From Candidatus Obscuribacterales bacterium (GTDB taxonomy: Bacteria; Cyanobacteriota; Vampirovibrionia; Obscuribacterales; Obscuribacteraceae): DNA of 39,154 bases. Made by a program: the position numbers and the translations under genes. The notes under the pieces were generated by a model. The model searched no databases. It was not told the DNA's origin and saw only the letters and a program-made list of their open reading frames with translations. Each line of letters begins with the position of its first letter. Position 1 is the first letter of the stretch. Below, piece by piece: positions 25,414-34,498 of this stretch. The stretch is from the NCBI GenBank assembly GCA_020054205.1, contig JAGVLS010000027.1:1-39154 (forward strand). Direction: 5' to 3'.

Positions 25414-26309
25414 TAGCAAACGCGTCCTCGGACACCGCCCCTATTAGTTCTATGACCATTCATTTGTCTTTGTCTTTGTTGCATTTGATAGCGTTGCCAT
25501 TGCCTTGGATCCATACCGTAATCGTTTTGTTGCCAATTTCCATTTTGACGACGCATTTGGTCTTGCCATTGTCTTTGTTGCAACCATTGCTGTTGTTCAT
25601 ACTGTCTTTGGTTATATTGTCGATCGCCATATAATTCACGCTGAATCAAATCAGCTCCTAAACCAAATAATAAATTTTGAGCAAAATTGCCATTACCATT
25701 ACGGCTCCAGTTATTATAGCCGCCGCCCCAATTATTATATCCACCACTATAATAATTACCACGACCTTGTCCTAAAATTTGAGGTAAGGCATACATTAGT
25801 CCCATTTGTAAGGCATTGCGACCAGAACTATTATTGTTGCAACCATTGCCATTGCCACAACCACTATCATATTGTTGTTGTTGTCTATAATATGCTTGGC
25901 GCTGTTGCTCTTGTTGCCATAAGCGCGGGTCTGCAGATGGACCATAATCATTTTGTTGCGCTTGCCAATTTTGCCGATAGTCATAATCATTTGAATAATT
26001 TCTATTTCCAGACATTTGTCTTAACTGAGATTCTATTTGTCTCAATAAGTACATAGCTTGATCTGGACTAAGCTGATAAGCAATTTGGGCTAAAGCATCT
26101 CGTGGATCCATTCCTCTATCATTGTTATATGATTGCTGCCTAAATGCTACTTCTTGAGGAGTTAATCCTTGTCCAGGGCGCAACCAAACAACATTATTCT
26201 GGTCATAAGATGTATCAGATCTCAAAGCTTCCCAATTCTGTTGAGTGCTGGGACACTCACTATTACATGATTGTCTTTCATCTTGGCAGAACCAATTTCC
26301 GTCACCCAT
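25410..26309 (-). CDS. Q/N/G/Y-rich low-complexity protein
   Basis: This encodes 299 residues from ATG with GAGGA seven bases upstream. The first about 110 residues look partly ordered (WFCQDERQSCNSEC, then RPGQGLTPQEVAFRQQ, then DALAQIAYQLSPDQAMYLLRQIESQLRQM). The rest is dominated by Gln, Asn, Gly, Tyr, Arg and Trp, with runs such as QQQQYDSGCGNGNGCNN, YNNWGGGYNNW and QQWLQQRQWQDQMRRQ, interrupted by a short hydrophobic stretch (QMGLMYALPQILGQ) and one amphipathic one (FAQNLLFGLGADLIQREL). There is no signal peptide. The composition is prion-like and suggests self-association or a disordered role. No family is recognised. The antisense frame is equally open because of the repeat composition, but the start site and coding sense favour this strand. 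Confidence 0.65.
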   Translation of the reverse strand: MGDGNWFCQDERQSCNSECPSTQQNWEALRSDTSYDQNNVVWLRPGQGLTPQEVAFRQQSYNNDRGMDPRDALAQIAYQLSPDQAMYLLRQIESQLRQMSGNRNYSNDYDYRQNWQAQQNDYGPSADPRLWQQEQQRQAYYRQQQQYDSGCGNGNGCNNNSSGRNALQMGLMYALPQILGQGRGNYYSGGYNNWGGGYNNWSRNGNGNFAQNLLFGLGADLIQRELYGDRQYNQRQYEQQQWLQQRQWQDQMRRQNGNWQQNDYGMDPRQWQRYQMQQRQRQMNGHRTNRGGVRGRVCY

Positions 26310-26359
26310 TGCGCTATCCTCAAATTACTTATTCAGGCACGCTTTATAGATAATCCATG

Positions 26360-26380
26360 GAAAATCCCAAGTCAATGGGA
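26360..26380 (-). terminator. Weak terminator candidate after the undecaprenol kinase gene
   Basis: On the minus strand TCCCA (26380 to 26376) and TGGGA (26369 to 26365) form a 5-bp stem with a 6-base loop, followed by TTTTCC. It lies about 35 bases past the stop of the gene at 26414. The stem is short, so this is tentative. The promoter of the Q/N-rich gene must lie in the same gap. Confidence 0.3.
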
Positions 26381-26413
26381 ATTCTCCCCCTGAAGCATCT
26401 CTCACTTTCCCAA

Positions 26414-26887
26414 TTAAGCAAAATGTACTTTTAATAAAGCTAGCGCCCTTGGTACAAAAATAATAAGCCCTGTAGTTATTGCAACAACAACCATACATAA
26501 AACAGCAGCAGCAGCAATGTCTTTAGCATTACGAGCTAAAACACTAAATTTACCTTCTACAGTTATATCAACTAAAATCTCTAAAGCTGTATTTAGCAAT
26601 TCTGCAGCAATAACCAAACCAATTGAAATAGTAAGTAAAATCCAGCTGACTGCATCAATATTAAACAACAGTCCAGCACAAAGAGAACAAATAGCAACAG
26701 CACAATGAATTTGTAGATTACGCTCTTCTTTAAGCGCCAAGAAAAGTCCGCGAAAAGCATGATAAAAGGATTCTGTGACATTAGCTGTTTGTCGCCATCT
26801 AATTCTTAAAAGCGCTGGAATAGAAGAAGGAGCAGATACTGATTGATGCTCGGAAGCATTTAAATTGTGTTCAGTTTTGTCTTTCAT
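26414..26887 (-). CDS. dgkA: Diacylglycerol/undecaprenol kinase family protein
   Basis: This encodes 157 residues if it starts at MKDKTEHN (26887); the frame stays open to 26962. Residues from about 45 match the DgkA family: SFYHAFRGLFLALKEERNLQIH, then three membrane helices with the active-site block LVIAAELLNTALEILVD and NAKDIAAAAVLC. In bacteria with ybeY-dgkA order the enzyme usually phosphorylates undecaprenol, recycling the lipid carrier for wall synthesis. The N-terminal 45 residues are polar and not conserved. It is downstream of ybeY on the same strand, a common arrangement. Confidence 0.88.
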   Translation of the reverse strand: MKDKTEHNLNASEHQSVSAPSSIPALLRIRWRQTANVTESFYHAFRGLFLALKEERNLQIHCAVAICSLCAGLLFNIDAVSWILLTISIGLVIAAELLNTALEILVDITVEGKFSVLARNAKDIAAAAVLCMVVVAITTGLIIFVPRALALLKVHFA

Positions 26888-27020
26888 TTGCCCGCGCCCT
26901 ACTAATTCATTTCTATTCTTATATAGTGTCCTGTATAAACAATACCATGGGCTTTCAGGCAAAAACGGTTATCTATCAAGACTTTACAGCTATTTGCAGA
27001 AATTTTACATCTCAATCGTT

Positions 27021-27524
27021 TTAACGTTTAAAGCCTGCTGCATCCAATATTTGAGCTTGTCTGCCAAACATATCTTTTTCTTCTTTTTTCGTCTTATGAT
27101 CAAAACCTAATATGTGCAAACAGCCATGAACAAACAAAAATGCTAATTCTCTTTCAACTGAATGACCATACATTTTGGCTTGTTGCACTGCTTTTTCAGC
27201 AGAAATAATTATTTCTCCTAATTCAAAAGGAAATTTATCGTTAGTTGGAACAAGTGTAAGTGGAAAGGATAAAACATCTGTTGCTTTGTCTTTTTTGCAA
27301 AAGCGTTTATTTAGTTTTCTGATTTGACTATTATTGACTAGGCTAAGGGATATAATTCCACGGCGAGAAAGTTCAGCTAAACACTTTTTACTTACTTGTT
27401 TACTAGGACTATTCGCCAAATTGTCAATAAGTTTTTTTATCAGTTTTTTCCCCATTTTTTGTAAAAACTCTTCGCTCACTGACAAAGATTTTTGCTGGTT
27501 AGAAACTGTTAGCTTAAAAGTCAT
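27021..27524 (-). CDS. ybeY: Endoribonuclease YbeY (rRNA maturation factor)
   Basis: This 167-residue zinc metalloprotein is needed for 16S rRNA 3' end maturation and ribosome quality control. The active-site motif HGCLHILGFDH gives His133, His137 and His143. Upstream are the conserved LNKRFCKKDKATDVLSFP and LGEIIISAEKA blocks. Length and layout are typical. No SD is seen; an AT-rich TATAAA lies eight bases before the ATG, so transcription may start close to or at the start codon. It is followed by dgkA 133 bases later. Confidence 0.95.
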   Translation of the reverse strand: MTFKLTVSNQQKSLSVSEEFLQKMGKKLIKKLIDNLANSPSKQVSKKCLAELSRRGIISLSLVNNSQIRKLNKRFCKKDKATDVLSFPLTLVPTNDKFPFELGEIIISAEKAVQQAKMYGHSVERELAFLFVHGCLHILGFDHKTKKEEKDMFGRQAQILDAAGFKR

Positions 27525-27655
27525 AAATATATTTTATATCTACTTAAGTAGCTCTTAGCCTAATTTAAACGTTGATTAGCCTCTTTTTGCCTTTTTTCCG
27601 ATATATCTTTAGTTTTAAAGGCATGCAATTTAAACTTTGGCTTAAGCTTTAGCGG

Positions 27656-27684
27656 TTGCCGGGGTTGTAAAGTCATGCTAACAT
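27656..27684 (+). promoter_or_regulatory. Promoter of the rimP-nusA-infB operon
   Basis: TTGCCG (27656-27661) and TAACAT (27679-27684) are 17 bases apart, and the -10 box has a TGn extension (TGCTAACAT). The start would be near 27691, giving a leader of about 105 bases that holds two hairpins before the GTG of rimP. Confidence 0.45.
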
Positions 27685-27708
27685 AGTACAGGAATAGCCT
27701 TTTAATGT

Positions 27709-27769
27709 CGTAGACTGAAGATAGTCTACGGCAAATTGCTATTTTGGCGCTAGCTAATCAAAAGCGCCA
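27709..27769 (+). promoter_or_regulatory. Two-hairpin leader of the rimP operon
   Basis: The first stem is a perfect 8-bp repeat CGTAGACT (27709-27716) / AGTCTACG (27723-27730) with a 6-base loop. The second is TGGCGCT (27745-27751) / AGCGCCA (27763-27769) with an 11-base loop. Neither is followed by a T run, so they look less like terminators than like a structured leader. The nusA operon is autoregulated in E. coli, so a control role here is plausible but unproven. Confidence 0.5.
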
Positions 27770-27795
27770 CATATCACCATAATCACAGGTTTTTT

Positions 27796-28326
27796 GTGCC
27801 TAACAACTTAGACCAAATCATTGATTTAGCCGAACAAGTATCTAGTCCACTAGGGTTAGATGTGTTGGATGCTAATTTTAGTCAAACTGGCAAACAACGT
27901 TGCTTAAGAATAACTATTTATCGCAAAGGTGGATCTGTTGGTTTAAGTGATTGCGAACAAGTAAGTCGTAATTTAGAAGGATTATTGGATAACATTACTC
28001 CCCCTATTATAAGTGGAAACTATTTGCTTGAAGTACAAAGTCCTGGCTTAGATCGTGCACTAAAATCCGAAAAAGATTTCCAAGTATTTTCTGGACAATT
28101 AGTTGAAATCATTACTTGCGAAAATATTGCGCCTTTAGGAAATCATTTTATTGGCTACTTAAGTGATTCCTCCTCTCATCAATTGAAAATTGACAAACCC
28201 AAATTAATAAAGGAAAAGTCCAATAAACAAAAAAAAGTTTCGGCAAAGAATCAAATTGAATTGCCAACCGAAATTAATCTCGCATTGAAAAATATTTCTC
28301 AAATTAAACTCTACACGGAGGTGTAA
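27796..28326 (+). CDS. rimP: Ribosome maturation factor RimP
   Basis: This 176-residue protein needed for 30S subunit maturation starts with GTG, with AGG six bases upstream. The N-terminal domain has LAEQVSSPLGLDVLD and LRITIYRKGGSVGLSDCEQVSR. The junction holds the signature YLLEVQSPGLDRALKSEKDFQVFSG, and the SH3-like C-terminal part has LVEIIT and the IGYL strand. A short Lys-rich insert (KEKSNKQKKVSAKN) sits near the end. It is the first gene of a six-gene translation operon. Confidence 0.93.
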   Translation: MPNNLDQIIDLAEQVSSPLGLDVLDANFSQTGKQRCLRITIYRKGGSVGLSDCEQVSRNLEGLLDNITPPIISGNYLLEVQSPGLDRALKSEKDFQVFSGQLVEIITCENIAPLGNHFIGYLSDSSSHQLKIDKPKLIKEKSNKQKKVSAKNQIELPTEINLALKNISQIKLYTEV

Positions 28327-28329
28327 TCA

Positions 28330-29457
28330 GTGATTAAAATAGGTGACAAACTGCTAGAAGCAGCTGAAGAACTAGAACGCGAACGTAGTATTCCACAAGA
28401 AGAATTTATTTCATATGTTTGCGATGCTATTGTTGCCGCTTACAAAAAGAAAGTGCCTGATCATGATGTTGAAGGTGTAAGAGCAATTTTTGATGCCGAA
28501 ACCGGTGAAATAGGAATATTTGCCCCAAAAGAAGTTGTAGAAAAAATATCAAATGAGTATCACGAAATTAGCCTTTCTGAAGCGCAAGATTTGATCCCTG
28601 ATGTTACAGTTGGTGAAGTACTGGAAATTGAAGTTACACCTGCTGACTTTTCTGAATTTGGCAGAATTGCCGCTCAAACAGCAAAACAATTAATTACTCA
28701 ACGCCTACGGGAAGCAGAAAAGGAATTAATTAAAAAGGAATTTGAAACACGTAAGGGTACTTGCACTACCGGTCAAATTGAGCGTATTGAGGTTATATCC
28801 AATAATCGCAATAACGTTATTATCAATTTAGGGCGCGTAGAAGGATGCATGCCATCAAAAGAGCAATTACCTGGTGAAACTTATCGAGTGGGTAATCGGG
28901 TAAGAGTATACGTATTAGAATTGCGTGATACCGGACGTGTCCCTCAAATTATAGTTTCGCAATCACATCAAGAACTTGTTAGAGAATTGTTTGAGCTATA
29001 TGTACCAGAAATTGAAGACGGCACAGTAGAAATTAAGTCTATAGCTAGAGAAGCTGGTTATAGAACTAAAATTGCTGTCCATTCTGACGATGCTGATGTA
29101 GATCCAGTTGGAGCTTGTATTGGTACTCGCGGTGTAAGAATACAAAATGTTGTAGCGGAATTACGTAATGAAAAGATTGATGTAATCAGATTTTCAACAG
29201 ACCCCGTTGACTATATCTCCAATGCTTTAAGCCCAGCACGGATTACAACTGTTGCTCTTTACGATGATCCACCTGAAATGGGTGGCAAAAGAGCAGAAGT
29301 TATTGTGCCAGATGATCAGTTAAGCCTAGCTATCGGTAGAGGTGGGCAAAACGTGCGCTTGGCAGCAAAACTAACTAATTGGAAAATAGACATCAAGTCT
29401 GAAAGCCAGGCTGGAGGAACTTACAAAAGCATAAATTCTGATCCTGCCGTTCGTTAA
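28330..29457 (+). CDS. nusA: Transcription termination/antitermination factor NusA
   Basis: This encodes 375 residues from GTG at 28330 with a strong GGAGGTG just upstream, overlapping the end of rimP. The N-terminal RNA polymerase-binding domain is followed by an S1 domain ([25 protein letters not shown]), then two KH domains ([15 protein letters not shown] and [15 protein letters not shown]). The protein ends soon after KH2 and lacks the acidic C-terminal repeats of proteobacterial NusA, as in Gram-positive and cyanobacterial types. It modulates pausing, termination and rRNA antitermination, which fits the boxA-like site before the 16S. Confidence 0.96.
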   Translation: MIKIGDKLLEAAEELERERSIPQEEFISYVCDAIVAAYKKKVPDHDVEGVRAIFDAETGEIGIFAPKEVVEKISNEYHEISLSEAQDLIPDVTVGEVLEIEVTPADFSEFGRIAAQTAKQLITQRLREAEKELIKKEFETRKGTCTTGQIERIEVISNNRNNVIINLGRVEGCMPSKEQLPGETYRVGNRVRVYVLELRDTGRVPQIIVSQSHQELVRELFELYVPEIEDGTVEIKSIAREAGYRTKIAVHSDDADVDPVGACIGTRGVRIQNVVAELRNEKIDVIRFSTDPVDYISNALSPARITTVALYDDPPEMGGKRAEVIVPDDQLSLAIGRGGQNVRLAAKLTNWKIDIKSESQAGGTYKSINSDPAVR

Positions 29458-29527
29458 GCTTATTTTTAGTTATTTAAGGAGATGCTAATAGATTTTTTTG
29501 TTTGCCTCAACATTTAGCAAAATATTA

Positions 29528-29875
29528 ATGAAAGTACAGCAACGACTATGTGTTGCTTGTCGGAAACTAAAACCCCAAGCAAATCTTATAAGACTAACTG
29601 TAAATCATTTAACTTCCGAGGTAGTCTTAAACACCAATGTTGCCGTTTTTGGGCGCTCTGCTTACATTTGTCCCTCTCTAAGCTGCTTAGAGCATGCTCT
29701 TACTAACAAAAAGCTTAGGTTTGCCTTGGAAGGCAGAAAGACCCAAAAACATAAAAAAGCTCGCTCTATCAAATGGCCTCTTGAATCACAACTTATAAAG
29801 ACTATGTCAGATATATGCGCAGAATTCGAGAAAACATGCCAAAATACTGTGAAGGAGGGCTGCTTTAATGAATGA
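29528..29875 (+). CDS. ylxR: YlxR family RNA-binding protein
   Basis: This encodes 115 residues from ATG at 29528, chosen because MKVQQRLCVACRK matches the usual YlxR start; a TTG at 29498 would extend it by 10 residues, and an AAGGAG at 29476-29481 is placed better for the longer form. The CVACRK and GRSAYICPSLSCLEHAL blocks (the G-R-G-A-Y-x-C type motif) define the family. The C-terminal part is longer than usual. YlxR is encoded between nusA and infB in very many bacteria; it is reported to bind RNA or act as a nucleoid-associated regulator. Confidence 0.88.
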   Translation: MKVQQRLCVACRKLKPQANLIRLTVNHLTSEVVLNTNVAVFGRSAYICPSLSCLEHALTNKKLRFALEGRKTQKHKKARSIKWPLESQLIKTMSDICAEFEKTCQNTVKEGCFNE

Positions 29876-32468
29876 CCGCGTCCGAATATATGAGCTAGCA
29901 CGCAAAATGAACCTGCCTAATCAGGATCTCATAGTAACTTTGCGTGAGCTTGGCTATGATATAAAGAGTCATTCCAGTACGGTTGACAGTAATGCTGTTG
30001 GATTGTTAATTGCTGCCCTAGGCAAGAAAAAAGAAAAAGAGAAAGAAAAGCCTAAAACAACCAAAACAGCAACCGTTAGCAAAACAACTAGCAAAGCCTC
30101 ATCTACAGCAAGTGTTGTAACACCAACTCCTGTTAAGCCACGTGTTTTGTCTAGATATAGACCCACTCCAGCTGGACAAATACCTGTCCCGGGCGAGCTG
30201 CCTCAAGATGTAGCAGCTACTCAAAGCCAGGCTCCAGTTGAAACTAAATCAATTTCTCCCATTATTAATGCTCCTCAACTACCGCCTGAAATTAAAACTG
30301 ATGAAGTAAAAACTAAAGACGATGTAGTTCCAGAATCAGTTATAGATACAACTCCCCCCGTTGTAGAGCCAATTAGTGAATCAATTGTTGTCGAAGAAAT
30401 TGAAGTACAAACAATTGAAATTACAGAAGAAACAATTGAAAAGTCTGAAGAAGAAGATTTAGATAGTGGCATCAATATTGGTGGCATAAGCCAACCAGGA
30501 CAAGCAATTAAACCCATGGCTCCATCTGTGCCAATTCGAATTGCTGCACCTTCATTTAGAGCTACTCCTCCTCGTCCACCTAAATCTCATCGTTCACAAA
30601 CACAAGAAAGACATGCTCCCAAGAAAGAAGAGAAGTCAAGGCCGACAGCAACAACTGTTGAAGCTCCAAAAGTAGTTGTTTTAACAGGTGCTCTAACCGT
30701 ACAAGAATTAGCAGAGAAACTTTCTACTTCCGATACAGAAGTAATTAAGCGCCTCTTTATTAAAGGATACATGCGCACAGTCAATCAGTTAGTTGAACTT
30801 GAGCTTGCTCGTGATTTAGCTACTGAACTTGGATTAGAAATCGCATCAGAGGCTGATATTGCTGCTCAAAAACAAGCAGAGCTAGATCTAGAAGCATTTA
30901 ATAAGCTCGAAGAATTAACCGATGAAGATAAAGCTGCTCTTGTTTCTCGTCCACCAGTAGTTACAATCATGGGTCACGTCGATCATGGCAAAACTAGTTT
31001 ATTAGATGCAATCAGACAAACTAAGTTTTTATTGACTGATGCTGAGGCTGGTGGAATTACTCAACATATTGGTGCTTATCACGTGGAAGTACCTGGTGAA
31101 GATGGCGCTTTAAGACAAATTGTATTTCTTGATACTCCTGGTCATGAAGCTTTTACAGCCATGCGTGCTCGTGGAGCAAAAGCAACTGATGTTGCTGTAT
31201 TAGTTGTAGCCGCTGATGACGGTGTCATGCCACAAACCATTGAAGCAATTGATCACGCAAAAGCAGCTGGTGTTCCAATGGTTGTTGCGGTAAACAAAAT
31301 TGACAAGGCTGATGCTGATCCAGATCATGTTCTCAGCCAATTGATGGAACATAATTTGATACCAGATAAATATGGCGGTGACACAGTAACAGTAGCAGTA
31401 TCGGCCAAGAAAAGAACTGGCTTGGATGAATTGCTGGAGATGATACTGTTGGTCGCTGATTTGTTGGATTTAAAAGCAAATCCAGAAAAATTGGCTAGTG
31501 GCACCATAATTGAAGCTGAACTTTCTCGCGGCAAAGGAGCAGTAGCTACTGCTTTAGTACAAAATGGTACTCTGCGCGAGGGAGATTTTCTAGTAGCTGG
31601 CAGCGCTTCCGGAAGAGTAAGGGCTTTATTTGATGATCGAGGGCAACGAGTTAAAGCAGCTGGACCTTCGATGCCAGTGGAAGTATTAGGATTAACAGAA
31701 GTCCCTCAAGCTGGCGATAAATTTGAAGTAGTCACTGACATTCAAGCAGCAAAAGCTTTAGGAGAACAACGTAAAGCACAAGAGAACGATCGCCGCGGTC
31801 ATCGGGTCACACTTGAATCTCTCCACGACTTAGTTGAACAAGGCGAAGTAAAAGAATTAAATATTATCGTAAAAGCAGATGTGCAAGGTACAGCTGAAGC
31901 GATTGCAGATCAAGTAAAACGACTATCCAATAGAGAAGTACAAGTCGCTGTTTTAAGAACAGCCTCTGGGGACATTTCAGAAAATGATGTTAACTTAGCA
32001 ACTTCATCTAATGCCATTATTATTGGATTCAATGTCCAGCCAGATGCTAATGCAACTAGAGCAGGCGAAACAGCTGGTGTAGATATCCGCACATACAGCA
32101 TAATTTATCAAATAGTTGACGATTTACAATTAGCTATTGAAGGCTTATTGCAACCAGTCAAGCAAGAAGTAGAAATAGGGCAAGCTGAAGTTAGACAATT
32201 ATTTAAAGTGGGCAAAAACTTGATGATTGCTGGTTGTTATGTACTCGGCGGCAAAATTCAGCGTAATGCCTTTGTACGAATTGAAAGAGATAGCAAACAA
32301 ATTTATGAAGGCAAAATTGAAACTTTAAAGCGGTTCAAGGACGATGCGAGGGAGGTGGCGCAAGGTTTTGAATGTGGCATGAGCTTTGAAAAATTTAGCG
32401 ACTTGAAAGAAGGCGATCAAATTCGTGCCTTTATTATTCAGGAAGTAAAACGTAATTCTATTCGGTAG
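29868..32468 (+). CDS. infB: Translation initiation factor IF-2
   Basis: This 866-residue GTPase brings fMet-tRNA to the 30S subunit. Two IF2_N motifs are at residues 4-45 ([20 protein letters not shown]) and about 272-320 ([20 protein letters not shown]). A long P/T/E/V-rich disordered linker (about 52-265) lies between them. The GTPase core has G1 [10 protein letters not shown], switch [11 protein letters not shown]3 DTPGHEAF and G4 NKID, followed by the domain II-IV segment ending in EGDQIRAF. The start has GGAGGG eight bases upstream and overlaps the ylxR stop. Confidence 0.97.
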   Translation: MNDRVRIYELARKMNLPNQDLIVTLRELGYDIKSHSSTVDSNAVGLLIAALGKKKEKEKEKPKTTKTATVSKTTSKASSTASVVTPTPVKPRVLSRYRPTPAGQIPVPGELPQDVAATQSQAPVETKSISPIINAPQLPPEIKTDEVKTKDDVVPESVIDTTPPVVEPISESIVVEEIEVQTIEITEETIEKSEEEDLDSGINIGGISQPGQAIKPMAPSVPIRIAAPSFRATPPRPPKSHRSQTQERHAPKKEEKSRPTATTVEAPKVVVLTGALTVQELAEKLSTSDTEVIKRLFIKGYMRTVNQLVELELARDLATELGLEIASEADIAAQKQAELDLEAFNKLEELTDEDKAALVSRPPVVTIMGHVDHGKTSLLDAIRQTKFLLTDAEAGGITQHIGAYHVEVPGEDGALRQIVFLDTPGHEAFTAMRARGAKATDVAVLVVAADDGVMPQTIEAIDHAKAAGVPMVVAVNKIDKADADPDHVLSQLMEHNLIPDKYGGDTVTVAVSAKKRTGLDELLEMILLVADLLDLKANPEKLASGTIIEAELSRGKGAVATALVQNGTLREGDFLVAGSASGRVRALFDDRGQRVKAAGPSMPVEVLGLTEVPQAGDKFEVVTDIQAAKALGEQRKAQENDRRGHRVTLESLHDLVEQGEVKELNIIVKADVQGTAEAIADQVKRLSNREVQVAVLRTASGDISENDVNLATSSNAIIIGFNVQPDANATRAGETAGVDIRTYSIIYQIVDDLQLAIEGLLQPVKQEVEIGQAEVRQLFKVGKNLMIAGCYVLGGKIQRNAFVRIERDSKQIYEGKIETLKRFKDDAREVAQGFECGMSFEKFSDLKEGDQIRAFIIQEVKRNSIR

Positions 32469-32509
32469 TCAGATATATTCAGCACTTTGTGCTGGGGGAG
32501 GTAATACCA

Positions 32510-32863
32510 ATGTCTACTCCTCGTCACTTGAGAGTATCTCAATCAATTAAACGCGAATTATCAGAATTAATCAGGCGTGATTTAAAAGATGATCGCATTG
32601 ATGGAATTGTCTCCATAACTGATGTTGAATGCAGTCATGATATACGTCGGGCACGCGTTTTTGTTTCAGTATTTGCAGATGAATCAAAACAAAAACTTAC
32701 CATAGAAGCACTCAATGATCATGTGGGTGAAATCCGTGGAGAGATTTGCCGCCGACTCAAACTTAGATTTGCACCAGAGATTATGTTCAAACTTGATAAT
32801 TCATTAGAGCGGGGCGCAAAAATAACCGAATTAATGGGTAAAATTTCACGCGGCGAGATATGA
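32510..32863 (+). CDS. rbfA: Ribosome-binding factor RbfA
   Basis: This 117-residue KH-domain protein helps 16S 5' end processing and cold adaptation of the 30S subunit. The start ATG at 32510 has a strong GGGAGG eight bases upstream; a GTG at 32489 lies in front of that site and is rejected. Conserved features are RHLRVSQSIKRELSELIRRDLKDDR, SITDVECSHDIRRARVFVSV and LRFAPEIMFKLDNSLERG. The stop overlaps the truB start as ATGA. Confidence 0.94.
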   Translation: MSTPRHLRVSQSIKRELSELIRRDLKDDRIDGIVSITDVECSHDIRRARVFVSVFADESKQKLTIEALNDHVGEIRGEICRRLKLRFAPEIMFKLDNSLERGAKITELMGKISRGEI

Positions 32864-33795
32864 CCTCACTTCTTGGCTTTGTCAACATTCACAAACCAAG
32901 CGGTATAACTTCGCACGATGTTGTAAATCAAATTAGACATATCGTTAAAATAAAACAAATTGGTCATGCCGGCACTCTCGATCCTATGGCTAGCGGTGTA
33001 TTGCCAATTGCTATTGGTAAAGCCTGCAGGCTAATACAATATCTAGCCAATGATAAGATTTATCTGGCTGAAATACTTTTAGGCACCACTACCGATACAG
33101 ACGATATTGAAGGAAAAATTATTCGTGAGACAAATGCAGATATAAATATAAAAGATGAAAACATTTTATCAGCACTAAATTCATTTGTAGGCACAATTGA
33201 ACAAAAGCCTCCTATGTATAGTGCTATTCATGTGAAAGGCAAGCGCCTCTATGAATTAGCAAGAACAGGGCAAATTGTTGATAATATCCCGACAAGACAA
33301 GTTGAAATAAAATCAATTGAGGTTTTACAAATTAAGCTGCCCATTATTTCCGTTCGCATTGCTTGTTCATCTGGAACATATATCCGTTCTATTGCACGCG
33401 ATTTGGGTGAAAAACTTAATTGTGGCGCTTGTCTGAATTCATTAGTGCGTGAAAAATCTGGCTCATTTAAAATTTCAGAAAGTATTTTTGTCGAAAAACT
33501 AAAAGAAAAAGCAAAAGATAACACTATAAACAACTTACTCGTTATCCCTCAAAAAGTACTTCCTTTGCCTTCAATAGAATTGGACAACAAAGAAGCAATT
33601 GCAATTCAGCAAGGGAAATTTATCGTAAAGACAATAAATAATAATTTTTCATTGCCAGATGAATCGGATGATTGTAAGGTTATGACAATATGTCAAAATA
33701 ATTTTGTGGCAATTTGCAACTTAAAGCGAGAATATAATCAAGACTCATCAATCTCTATGAGGCTTGTTCCTGAGGTTGTTATAAATGGACAATAA
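32860..33795 (+). CDS. truB: tRNA pseudouridine-55 synthase TruB
   Basis: This 311-residue enzyme makes pseudouridine at position 55 in the T-loop of tRNAs. The N-terminal NIHKPSGITSHDVV and GHAGTLDPMASGVLPI motifs are present, with catalytic Asp41. Later signatures are KPPMYSAIHVKGKRLYELAR and SSGTYIRSIARDLG. The C-terminal region (about 230-311) is a PUA-like domain. It overlaps rbfA by four bases and the next gene by 11 bases, so the downstream protease gene is part of the same operon. Confidence 0.96.
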   Translation: MTSLLGFVNIHKPSGITSHDVVNQIRHIVKIKQIGHAGTLDPMASGVLPIAIGKACRLIQYLANDKIYLAEILLGTTTDTDDIEGKIIRETNADINIKDENILSALNSFVGTIEQKPPMYSAIHVKGKRLYELARTGQIVDNIPTRQVEIKSIEVLQIKLPIISVRIACSSGTYIRSIARDLGEKLNCGACLNSLVREKSGSFKISESIFVEKLKEKAKDNTINNLLVIPQKVLPLPSIELDNKEAIAIQQGKFIVKTINNNFSLPDESDDCKVMTICQNNFVAICNLKREYNQDSSISMRLVPEVVINGQ

Positions 33796-34402
33796 GTCAA
33801 ATAGTCGTGCAGCTCTAATTAATATAACTATTTTTGTTGAAGCTGGCTTGCTTTTGGTAGCTACTTTTTGGACTTATCATGCCGGTTACAACCTTGCCGA
33901 AAAGCTAATTATTAGCCCTCGTTATTTAGCAATTGGTGCCTTTGCTGGTATTTTAATGGCAGCAAGCTCTTTATTATTATTGAAACTAGATAAGGTTTTT
34001 CCGCCAGTAAATCAATTAAAAAATATTGTGCAGAAATATTTGGTGCCTTTAGTCAGTAATCTAAACTTAATTGATTTAATTGCTATTGCCTTAATTAGCG
34101 GCTTTTGCGAAGAAGTGTTTTTCCGCGGAATCATGCAGCAAAAGTTTGGCTTATTACTTACTAGTCTTATATTTGGTATTTTTCATGACCCGTTTTTTCA
34201 ATTTGTCTCGTATAGTTTATTAGCTTTGATTTATGGTTTAGTGCTGGGAGCTTTGTATCAATGGACACATAATTTATGGGCACCAATTACTGCACATTTT
34301 GTGCATAATTTGATCTCACTTATTTTCTTACGTTATTTTATAAAACCAATAGCAAATGATGAAACAAATCAAGCTGATGATATAGATCAAACAATTGAAT
34401 AA
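33785..34402 (+). CDS. CPBP family intramembrane metalloprotease
   Basis: This encodes 205 residues with about 6 membrane helices. It has the three ABI/CAAX-protease motifs: EEVFFR (Glu109, Glu110, Arg114), a FGIFHD motif with His134, and HFVHN with His171 and Asn175. The glutamates and histidines are the expected metal-site and catalytic residues of the Rce1-like family. Bacterial members process prenylated or other membrane peptides, or act in bacteriocin immunity; the substrate here is unknown. The reading frame starts inside the end of truB, so it is translationally linked to a translation operon with which it has no obvious shared function. Confidence 0.88.
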   Translation: MDNKSNSRAALINITIFVEAGLLLVATFWTYHAGYNLAEKLIISPRYLAIGAFAGILMAASSLLLLKLDKVFPPVNQLKNIVQKYLVPLVSNLNLIDLIAIALISGFCEEVFFRGIMQQKFGLLLTSLIFGIFHDPFFQFVSYSLLALIYGLVLGALYQWTHNLWAPITAHFVHNLISLIFLRYFIKPIANDETNQADDIDQTIE

Positions 34403-34416
34403 ATGCTGCCAAGGGC

Positions 34417-34460
34417 AGGGAAATGTAGATTTCTCTTCCATTTCCCTCTTGATTTTTATT
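34417..34460 (+). terminator. Rho-independent terminator of the rimP-infB-truB operon
   Basis: A perfect 9-bp stem AGGGAAATG (34417-34425) / CATTTCCCT (34439-34447) is followed by CTTGATTTTTATTT. It begins 15 bases after the stop of the protease gene. Confidence 0.7.
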
Positions 34461-34464
34461 TATA

Positions 34465-34496
34465 ATTAGAAAGCCATTTAAAGTTTAGCTTCTAAT
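34465..34496 (-). terminator. Inverted repeat just after the HU gene
   Basis: On the minus strand ATTAGAAGC and GCTTTCTAAT pair with one bulged base, right after the HU stop codon. The bases that follow are A-rich rather than T-rich on this strand, so termination is doubtful; it may instead protect the 3' end of the HU transcript. Confidence 0.35.
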
Positions 34497-34498
34497 AT

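Noticed and set aside
25505..26056. 183-codon plus-strand frame antisense to the Q/N-rich protein, rich in His and Tyr
   Set aside because: The His/Asn/Tyr composition is what CAA/CAG/AAT/TAT-type codons give when read on the other strand; the minus frame has an SD and an ordered N-terminal region.
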